Source: Heterotrichella gracilis
Taxonomy: Eukaryota > Sar > Xanthophyceae > Tribonematales > Xanthonemataceae
DNA length: 64,000 nucleotides
Direction: 5' to 3'
NCBI GenBank assembly: GCA_032358255.1
Contig: JAULBX010028493.1
Location: forward strand, 1 to 64,000
Notes under the pieces: model-generated
What the model saw: the letters and a program-made list of their open reading frames with translations, nothing else
Told to the model about the DNA's origin: nothing
Database searches by the model: none
Translations under genes and position numbers: made by a program
Shown here: positions 56,401 through 64,000 of the stretch, one piece after another
Numbering within the stretch: the first letter of the stretch is position 1
Layout: the number at the start of each line of letters is the position of its first letter

Positions 56401-59400
56401 GGCAATGCACCTCGGCACTGCACCACCAAATGCTGTGGCCATGCGCACCCTATGCGTGCACTACATGCATCCCTAAATTCTGACCTCCATAGCAGGGCAG
56501 TGTACATGGCAGGGTACCTGACGCAAGACTAATCTTTTTCCCAATCACTCACGGCTCGGGTGGGACATGTGCAGGGCAGCGTGTTGATCAAGATGATGAT
56601 GAAGTGGTGCGGCAATGGGCGGTGCGGTGCATTCGGGCAGGCTGGTGGCTTCATCATCTTCAGCATCAAGGATGGGCAAGATGACTTTGAGTTCTTTGAG
56701 CTGTTCCCCATGGCGCTGCTGGGTAAACCCTAAACCCTACAACCCTAAGCAGGCGCTTCTAAGTTAGCCCCTGATTTTTTAGCTGTTCCCAATGGCGCTG
56801 CTTGGCAAAACCCTCGACCCTACAACCCTAAGCAGGCGTTCCTGGGTGAACGCATGACTTGCGCCACTGCTGGGTGAACGTTAAGGAGGCGCCGCTGAGT
56901 GAACCCCAATCCATTGGCTGTGAGTATTTTTAGCTATTCCCAATGACAAGCTGAATAAACCCTGTACCCTTATAACCTAGACACAATCCCACTAAACGCC
57001 ACATGCTGTATGGCAACTTAAACCCTACCAGTTGAGAAAAGCTCTAAATGAAATTCTATTGTGTGCAGGCTTCATGGGCGGCCTGCTTGGCTCCGCCTTC
57101 AACAGCTTCAACACAGCGCTGGCTGAGTGGCGGCGAGACTGGCTGTATGCCACACCCCACGTGCGCCGCGTGAAGGTCATGGAGGCGGCATGCATATCCA
57201 TCCTCACGTCCACGCTGGCATTTGGCATCCCCTTCTTCTTCGCATGCCAGCCGTGCCCGGCCAGGTAAGAATCAGCCAGTCACTTACATGCAAACAGCAA
57301 TTAGTGTGATACAGATTGGCTGTCTGGCTGCAACTTGCACATGGGGTCCCAAGCAGGGTCTATCTGGCACTGCTTACCACATTGGTGGTGACATAAAGGA
57401 ACCTGCTGGATTCGCCAAGCATTGTGGACAAATACGACTTCACACGTATGTACTTGTGTACTCCCCCTGGACTGGGGTGAGGCATACTCAAACATGCTAG
57501 TCTGGCTTAAAGTTGAAATGCACGCACTTAATTGCTTATCTACTCCCTTGACCCCTGCTGCCAGGAGCCAGGACTCGTGCCCACGCCCCACGCACTCTGG
57601 CAACTTTGTTGCCTTCCACTGCTCGCGCCCCAATGAGTACAACGACGCCGCAACCATCTTTTTCAACGGCCAGGACGACGCCATTCGCAACCTGTTCTCG
57701 GCAAACACGGAGCGGGAGTACACGGCGGGTGCGGCGATGGACCAGGGTTGTAGGGTCCTAGTTCAGGTTTAGGGTTCTAGGGTTCAGGCGCCTAGGGTTA
57801 AGGGGCCATAATTGCTACTGGCAACTGTTCCTGCCAAACACTGAGCGGGAGCGGGTGCAGCATTGAAGGGCAATTTAGGGTTTTGGGTGGAGGGTTTAGG
57901 GTTTGCATGCTTCGGCCACCTTGGAGCGGGAGTACACGGTGGGTGCGGCTGAAGGGCTAGAGTTTAGGTTTGACAACTGTCTGTGGATGCATTGCACTTG
58001 GGCACGCACATCACTGCACGATGCATGTTCTGTGTGTATGGGTGGTGGCATGGGCAGGATGGTGGTGGAGGTGCCTGTGGCAACAGCAGGTGATGCATCG
58101 CACCTAGGGCAGGCATGTGCCTGTATCTGAAAGTGTACGTGACAGCAGGAGCTTGACTGATGCACGCAGTGCTCCTGCATGTGTATGTGCATGTGCACAG
58201 ACAGTTGACAGGGAACCATGGCATGCCCTTGCTGTGCATCGGGACCCTACACCTTCTGCATGTGTATGCGGCACACATTACCCTGAAACCCTGGAGATCT
58301 TGCGGCGTATCATCCCCCCAACCTCACATCCTTACCCCCTCGCCCAGGCGCCCTCATGACCTACATGGTCGCATTCTACTCCTTGGCCCTGGCCATATCC
58401 GGCATCTCAGCATCAACCGGCCTCTTGGTGCCCTGCTTCACCCAATCCCTTGAACACCCAGTGATCAATCACGCCAGGAATTTGATCCTCCCCACAGAAT
58501 CTCATTTCAACAGAAACCCTTCCCACGCCCACCCAGGTGCCCTGGTCACCTACTTTGTTGTCTTCTACTCCCTGGCCCTGGTCACATACGGCATCTCAGC
58601 ACCAACCGGCCTCTTCGTGCCATGCATCCTGTGCGGCGCGTCTTATGGGCGCCTAGTAGGCATGCTCATGCGATCAACGTACCCTGATTCGGCCGTGGAC
58701 GAGGGGACCTATGCGCTCCTGGGTGCGGCTTCGTTCCTTGGCGGGTCCATGCGGATCAGTGTGTCGCTGTGCGTGATTTTGCTAGAGCTGACAGGGCATC
58801 TCACGCTGCTGCCGCTGATCATGCTGGTGCTGCTGGTGGCAAAGGTGGGTGGTGGGGGTTGGCAGTGTTATGGTGGGTGGTGGTCCATGCGGATCAGTGT
58901 GTCGCTGTGTGTGATTATGTTTGAGCTGACGGGGCACCTCACGCTGCTGCCGCTCATAATGCTGGTGCTGCTGGTGAGTGCATGTGGGTGGGGGAGAGCG
59001 TGTGGGGGGGATTGCGATGCTGGTGCTGCTGCTGGATAAGCTGGGTGGGTGGGGCGGCAGGGATGGGGTCGGCTGGAGGAATCATATGGTACCGTTTATA
59101 TCATTAACTCACCGCATGGAGGTAAAGCCTCTTTGGATCATCTCCAAATATTGCCAGCATCCAACGTCGCAGCTCCACAAAACTCTTGCTCTACTAAAAT
59201 CCTGTTCACCCTGGTACATGCCCCACAGGCTGCAAGTATATCGCCCTCAACCCTGACCCTAAAAACCCACCTGCCGCAGGCTGTGGGCGACTCCACCGGC
59301 GTCAGCTCCATCTACGACCTTGCCATGGTCACAAAGTCGCTGCCATACCTGGAGCCCACCGCCCCGCGTGCCATGCGCGCCATGACTGCGGGCGCGGTGT

Positions 59401-60922
59401 GCATTCGGGGGGTGGTGTCGTTTCGGCGGGTGGAGGGCGTGCGCACGCTGGTGCAGGCGCTCAGGGGTTGCTCGCACAACGGGTTCCCAGTCTACGCAGG
59501 AAGTACGTGTGTGTGGGGTGGGGGTGGGGGGAATGGGGGGTGGGGAGGGTGCGTGCTGTTGTGGCGGGTGGTAGGCGGTGCATGGGTACTGCATTGGGGC
59601 CATTAGGGTGGCATGGAACTGACCCCATTTTGTCTTGCATCTGTTGTAATCAGAAGTTGCATACTGCAGCTGATGGCGACACCAAGATGACATGTGGACA
59701 TGGTCACAAATTAAATTGCACCATTGCATGTATATAAACACTATCCTTGTTGGTACATAAACCATTTTTGTTTTTCAATATTGCAGCTGACGGCGACGCC
59801 AAGCTGATGGGCGTGGTGATGCGCAACCACCTCATCATCCTGCTCAGCAACCGCAAGATATTCCAGCCCACCCCTGGCGTGCCTCCTGGCGGCATGCGCC
59901 TGGCGCTCAACTACCACACAGCGGACTTTGTAAAGCCGGTGTCGCTGCCAGGGCCACAGGTAATGGCAAGGGAAGCAGTGGACAGGAAAGCACTTTGCTT
60001 GGCTAACTTCTCGTCCTTAACAGTGCTTCTCTCATGGACAGGCTGCGCATCTATTCTTTAATCTGAAATTTGTGGATTTCTACACAAATTTGGATGATTC
60101 CCGTGGTTTGATACTTGAGTTTCTTTTATTCATCTTACTGTGAATAAAAGAAACTCAAGTATCAAACCACTTACTGTTTATTGATTGTATTTATATTCTA
60201 TGTTTGCATTGGCCCCAGGTTGAGGGTCTGCGCCTGGCTGAGGAGGACCTTGACATGTACCTGGACCTGGGGCCATTTGTCAACTCCGCGTCATACATTG
60301 TGCACGAGGACTCCTCGCTGGCAAAGGTGGGCACACACACACATCCATGCGCGCTGTCACCCCCCGCCTCCACCTCGCACCTGACCTACTCCCTTGTGTG
60401 CATACTCTCTGTTCATGTAGCTGTTCATTATATCTGTTTACTTTTAATGATTATCTGGTATTCCCTGTGTTCGGATCAACTCCCTCTTTGTAAATATTTC
60501 CTTAATTAACAATAAAAAATATGAGTGGAAATGTATGCATTCTATGATTTTTCATGCAATTACTTCCCTGGCTGATACCTGTTCTGCCCTCCCCGTGTGT
60601 GCAGACCTACTCCCTGTTCCGCTCCCTGGGCCTGCGCCACCTGCTGGTGGTGCCGCGCACAGAGCGGTGCATAGGCGTCATCACGCGCAAGGACCTGCTG
60701 CCAGAGTACCTGGACGAGGGGGCGGGAGAGGATGACGAGGGCCAGGGCACCGATCGGTCCACCTCCCCTGCGCTACTGCATGCCGATGCGGGCGGCGACT
60801 CCACGCCGCACTCCTTCGTCCTCATCCCCCGCACAAGTGAGACGGACAAGCCGCAGGGGTTTGCGTCGCGGCAGGGGTACGGCAGCCGGCATGGGAACGC
60901 GCCGGGCAGCGGGTTGTCGTGA
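53481..60922 (+). CDS. CLC: CLC-family chloride channel/antiporter with two CBS domains
   Basis: Fourteen exons, phases consistent, 856 aa: 53481-53615, 53833-54028, 54355-54569, 54887-55016, 55576-55720, 56134-56227, 56575-56722, 57069-57264, 57565-57746, 58537-58844, 59280-59502, 59787-59959, 60219-60326, 60605-60922. Signature motifs: GSGIA (175-179, where GSGIP is usual), GKEGPFVH (217-224, gating glutamate E219), VGGVLFALEETTS (E286 at the proton-glutamate position, so an H+ antiporter is likely), and GLFVP (505-509). Residues about 610-785 carry two CBS repeats (AMTAGAV onward, then LGLRHLLVVPRTERCIGVIT followed by RKDLLP). Ser in the first motif points to chloride rather than nitrate, by analogy with AtCLC proteins. 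The site of action is probably an endomembrane. Introns 2, 7, 9, 10 and 11 contain copies of exon ends. Exon 10 has an in-frame upstream acceptor at 58348, and the donor of exon 9 (GTTGTA) is weak. Confidence 0.92.
53974..54201 (+). repeat. Exon 2 tail + donor + TTTAGGG block, duplicated (114-bp period)
   Basis: Unit 1 (53974-54087) holds the last 55 nt of CLC exon 2, its GTGAGC donor and GTAGGGTTTAGGGTTTGTGG repeats. Unit 2 (54088-about 54201) repeats all of it: GTGCTGCACGGGCTCCTGCG recurs exactly, the donor-like ATTG|GTGCGG is kept, and the telomere-like block follows. It is the least decayed duplication of this kind in the window. Confidence 0.95.
56695..56990 (+). repeat. Copies of CLC exon 7 tail with CCCTAAA repeats
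   Basis: The exon 7 end AGCTGTTCCCCATGGCGCTG, its donor and the following AAACCCTAAACCCTACAACC are repeated at about 56781-56835 (AGCTGTTCCCAATGGCGCTG). They recur again, decayed, near 56932-56975 (AGCTATTCCCAATGACAAGC). Here the telomere-like repeat has the CCCTAAA orientation. Confidence 0.88.
57690..57965 (+). repeat. Copies of CLC exon 9 tail with TTTAGGG repeats
   Basis: The exon 9 tail around GAGCGGGAGTACACGGCGGG recurs at about 57842-57862 (GAGCGGGAGCGGGTGCAGC) and at about 57924-57955 (GAGCGGGAGTACACGGTGGG). The spacers contain TTTAGGG, TCTAGGG and TTAAGGG. Confidence 0.85.
58348..58640 (+). repeat. Duplicated acceptor and first half of CLC exon 10
   Basis: Copy A begins at 58348 after CGCCCAG and encodes GALMTYMVAFYSLALAISGI then STGLLVPC. 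Copy B begins at 58537 after CACCCAG and encodes GALVTYFVVFYSLALVTYGI then PTGLFVPC. The offset is 189 nt (63 codons) with no stop between, so splicing to copy A reads straight through copy B. Confidence 0.92.
58741..59050 (+). repeat. Duplicated tail of CLC exon 10
   Basis: The helix MRISVSLCVILLELTGHLTL at the end of exon 10 is repeated at about 58876-58973 (MRISVSLCVIMFELTGHLTL) and ends in CTG|GTGAGTGC, a usable donor. A third short piece, ATGCTGGTGCTGCTG, recurs near 59017-59031. Confidence 0.9.
59666..59692 (+). repeat. Copy of CLC exon 12 acceptor and first bases
   Basis: TACTGCAG then CTGATGGCGACACCAAGATG copies the true acceptor at 59780-59806 (TATTGCAG then CTGACGGCGACGCCAAGCTG). 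The copy lies about 110 bp upstream in the same intron. Confidence 0.8.
60103..60170. repeat. Perfect 30-bp inverted repeat with 8-nt loop
   Basis: The arms 60103-60132 and 60141-60170 are exact reverse complements (GTGGTTTGATACTTGAG... and ...CTCAAGTATCAAACCAC) around the loop TCTTACTG. It lies in intron 12 of the CLC gene. It is AT-rich and could be a short hairpin RNA, an intronic processing signal or a young fold-back insertion. Confidence 0.95.
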
Positions 60923-62064
60923 GGGCGGTAATGGGTCTATGGGGATGGCGGGAAAAGGTGTGAGGGAGCGGCGGGTGGTTGATTGGGGATTGGTGACTGC
61001 CGGTTGGGATGTGGCGGGTGGAGGGGGCGGTGAGCTGGCAGGTGGTGTGCGCCTGTTTAGTGCGCTGACTGGCGCAATGCGCAATCTGTGGACTGACTGA
61101 TTTTCTGGCAACTCGGTGTGAAGGGGCAATGTGTTGGTGCACCTCAGCTGGTATGCAAGCAATGTGTATCACGTGTCCTACCGGAGAACTCTGGAAAAAT
61201 TATGCCATCCGGGATTGCAATGTGTATGGTAGGCATTAAATACACGATAGAGACCGGTAGGCTCCGCCACCTGCTATGGTGGTGCATGCCCCTGTTTAAA
61301 GCAGTAATTATGTGCTGTGTGTGAATGTGATGCCGTACACGGGAGTCTTCAGCTGCAATTATCATCCAATCGGTATACCTAGGTGCCAATCACCTGGTCC
61401 AGTTGTTGCAAAATCAGGTAAAGTTAAGGATTTTTTTGTGCAGCACATTGTACATCCCGCTCCAGTTGTGCTCGGAATATCAACAAATCTATTATACAGC
61501 ATCTTGCTAGCTAGTGAATTTCAAGTAGATGAAGGGTGGCACTGCCAGGCTCTGAGTAATTTATTACCGCAAATATGGCTGTTCCTGAGTGTATTTACTT
61601 CAGGTAATTTATCACAATTTCCTATGATGATCATGATGGACCTGGTCCATTGGTCCCCTCGCTAGTCAGAGTTGAATGTGCATTGCGGTGAGCTCACCTA
61701 GAGGTTGCCTGAATCCTCGACAGCTGTAACACACATGTTATACAGACTCCATATGGTACTATCTGGTCTTAGGCTTTGGGCACTGGCAGCTAGTGTAGTC
61801 CAAATTTTTATTGCCATGCCATGGTGAATCATTGGAAATGCAGCAGCAGCTACTGAACATGATTTGGAATAGCAGCTGACAGCAGTGTGTTGATAATGGT
61901 GAGACATGTATATTAAACCTACATAGGCCTTTCAGCGCAATCATGATAGCATCCACCAGGTGAGAACTGCAACTTTTCTGAGGCAATAGAAAACGCCATG
62001 GCATCGTGTGGGGCACTCAATGGAACATGGGCATTCGCTGCAGCCTGGGAACACATTCCTAAAT
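60923..62064. other. Spacer between convergent genes
   Basis: 1.14 kb between the CLC stop and the stop of the Gln-rich gene. Only short motif-free frames were seen; both 3' UTRs are expected here. Confidence 0.5.
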
Positions 62065-64000
62065 TTATTCCTCGACAGCTTTTGGTGCCTGGCTACTACC
62101 CTTGCGCCGCATGGCCTTCCTCATGCGCCGCACCCTGTGCTCAATCATCTTCTGCATGACCTGCCTTTGCAGCTCCGCGTCTTGAATATCCTCGTTGCCA
62201 CCCCTGATGTGCTGCTGACTGGCAGCTGATGCTGATGCTGTTGCCACGCCTGCTGATGGGCTGGCCACACAGTTGGCAATGACCATTGACTGCCGCTTGC
62301 TGCTGCTGATGTCCTCTGCCTTGCATGCAAACATGTTCAGGAGGCCCGAGGACGCCTTGCGCTTCCTTGAGTGTGTCTCGTTGCCACTGCTGGGTTTGGC
62401 AGCGTGCTGCACCCCTGGTGTTGGAGATGACTGGAGGGGACGTGCATGGCTAGCCTTGGGATTTGGCAAAGCAGTTGGCAGCTGTCCTGCCAGAGCCTTG
62501 GACCTTGATTGCTGAATGTTCTCCTGCAAGGTAAACATGACCTGAAATTTAGGCAATGCCATCAAAGGACTGCACTCGACAGTAGCATACAGGGACATGA
62601 TTTCTATAGCATTATGGCTAGTCCAGGATAGGGTTCGGGCTACTTCACACATCAACATGCGTACTGTTATTAGTATGTTACCAGCGCATTCAAGACTGAC
62701 CTTTGTGGATATATCCACCAGCGCAGGGCGTGAAGCAATTGCAGGGATTGCGGCTGCAAGTGGCGGGCGGACTTTCTGCTGCTTGAACACGCTGGACATA
62801 CTGCGCTGGGATGCCCGAGTACCATGTTGTGTGGGATGAAGCTTTGCAGTCACTGGATGGTGGTTTTGTGGCGTGGTGACTGCACCAGGAGGGACGTTGC
62901 CGTTGTGCTGCAACCCATACCCATCAAATTCCGGAGGGTGGCGTGTTGTCTGGGGCTGGGGGGATGGCTGGCAAGAAACATCCCGTTTCCCCATTTGCAC
63001 AATTTGACTCGTCTGGGTTGAAATCTCGCGGCAGGTGAAAGCCCTTGGTGCAATTGCATGCTGATGCAGAGCTGGAAGCTGTGCAATGGCTTGAATGTCA
63101 TTGCCAACTGCGCCAAGCATGCTGGTCAGTTGCATGCAGGTCGCTTCAAGGTTTTGAATCTGGCCATCCTGCCGTAATAATTTCCCATAGATGTCTTCGG
63201 ATCGCATGGCAAGGTTGTCGCATGTGCACTTCATTCCTGAAACAAATGGGGTGGTACTATGTTAGAAGCCAACACACCATAACCATGCATGCAAGTGCCA
63301 TTTAAAAGTAGCAAGAGTGTACCAAAATCCAAGCGATGCATGGATATTCATGAGGAACGCAAATGGAAAACAGCACACATGGCTTGCAGCATATACCTTT
63401 CAGTTCATCCTTCACTTTGGTGAGATCGCCAGTGGATGATTTGCCAGTCATGTCCGCCAAAAGTTTTGCTGCAGTCAAGCTGCTTAGTTGTCGCAGGTAA
63501 GTTGCAGATGGCAGATTTGAGGACGGGTTTGGGCTGCTGCCAACGGGTTTGTCCTGAGAGCCAAATGACATCTGTGATGAGGTCTTGGCAGCCGCTGGTA
63601 GACCCTGCTGGAAGACCCGTCCCTGGGAAGTCGGAGGACGCTGCGGTTGAGACACAGGAGCAGGCATCTGCTGTTGCTGTTGGTTCACAGGTTGCTGGCA
63701 AGACACAATTTGTGTGTGCGGTTGTGATGCCGAATGATGGTTGTTCTGTGAGAAATCTGCGGTCAGTTGTGTTGGCTGTGAAGACTCGGGCAATGCTGGT
63801 GGCTGTGAGTGGTTGAAGCCCATTGCTGGGCCCTGTGAATGATCAAAATTTGCCATTGGCTGTGAAAATGTATTGGCTGGAGCATTGAAAGCATGGGACT
63901 GCATGGCAGAGTTTGTGTGCTGAGCTGGCCCAGCTGTGGTGGCTGGGCGTCCCTGCTGAGCTGACCGCATGTGCTGACTCTGGGAAGGTGGCAGTGGCCT
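62065..64000 (-). CDS. Gln/Ser/Pro-rich protein of unknown function, 3' part
   Basis: Minus-strand gene whose 5' end lies beyond 64000. Exons in the window: 64000-63397, 63236-62701 and 62523-62065, about 530 residues, stop at 62065-62067. The first part is Gln/Asn/Pro-rich and low in complexity. A likely coiled coil follows at the start of the second exon (CDNLAMRSEDIYGKLLRQDG and on to MLGAVGNDIQAIAQL). The C-terminus is basic and helical (ELQRQVMQKMIEHRVRRMRK). Basic patches (SRKRKASSG, SSKRQ) could be nuclear signals. I do not recognise the family. The 177-nt intron 62524-62700 is a multiple of three and free of stops, so a retained form would also be translated. Confidence 0.65.

Noticed and set aside
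58356-59039. Single 227-aa open frame in the CLC gene
   Set aside because: It runs through both copies of duplicated exon pieces and the following intron; the family alignment supports only 58537-58844 as exon 10.
1-64000. CRISPR arrays, rRNA, tRNA or operon-type gene clusters
   Set aside because: No regular repeat-spacer array, no rRNA motif and no convincing tRNA cloverleaf was noticed; repeats present are telomere-like, microsatellite or exon-derived.

Overview
This window looks like nuclear DNA of a green alga (Chlorophyta). Every recognisable gene is intron-rich with GT-AG introns, and several are of plant or algal type: the plastid ferredoxin-thioredoxin reductase catalytic subunit, an SKIP16-type F-box protein, an RHF-type RING E3, a CID8-13-type RNA-binding protein and a plant-type CLC with CBS domains. 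TTTAGGG (plant/green-algal telomere motif) repeats are scattered through introns. A long coiled-coil protein with an axonemal-dynein-light-chain-like motif suggests a lineage with flagellate cells. A trebouxiophyte or relative is a reasonable guess, but the genus cannot be read from the sequence.

Layout. 1-1021 (+): 3' end of an RRM protein. About 1740-2625: dead 3' end of a non-LTR retrotransposon. 4078-10591 (-): 10-exon protein of about 1131 aa ending in a winged-helix-like domain. 10753-10872: strong hairpin (pre-miRNA or MITE). 13838-15321 (+): methylmalonyl-CoA epimerase. 16317-22100 (-): F-box/SMI1-KNR4/ApaG protein. 22518-24853 (+): RING-H2 E3. 26574-28266 (+): membrane protein of unknown function. 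29596-30339 (-): small J-domain protein. 30892-32961 (+): INSIG-like membrane protein with a plastid-type leader. 33465-43239 (-): 25-exon axonemal coiled-coil protein. 43658-45231 (+): class-IV PLP aminotransferase. 45766-47653 (-): CID-type protein with two RRMs. 49076-50297 (-): FTR catalytic subunit. 51555 to about 53037 (-): CBM20 plus coiled-coil protein. 53481-60922 (+): CLC transporter. 62065 to beyond 64000 (-): Gln-rich protein, incomplete. Exon models were built by hand from splice sites and checked for phase; each complete model sums to a multiple of three.

The genes are mostly divergent or convergent neighbours with 0.4-0.6 kb between divergent starts. There is no operon or pathway cluster, although FTR, the CBM20 protein and the INSIG-like protein are plausibly plastid-related.

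The most striking signal is structural. In at least four genes the last tens of bases of an exon, together with the 5' splice site, are tandemly copied one to three times into the following intron. The copies are separated by TTTAGGG-like repeats that begin right after the donor. Copies of acceptor plus exon start also occur, as do copies of larger exon pieces, including an in-frame 63-codon extension in the CLC and a second terminal exon in the F-box gene. This matches what the tandem-duplication (AGGT) model of intron gain and growth would produce, and it seems to be still active here. Other signals are a perfect 30-bp intronic hairpin, a 256-nt intronic fold-back, a perfect 30-bp palindrome, a probable poison exon in the RING gene and two GC-AG introns.
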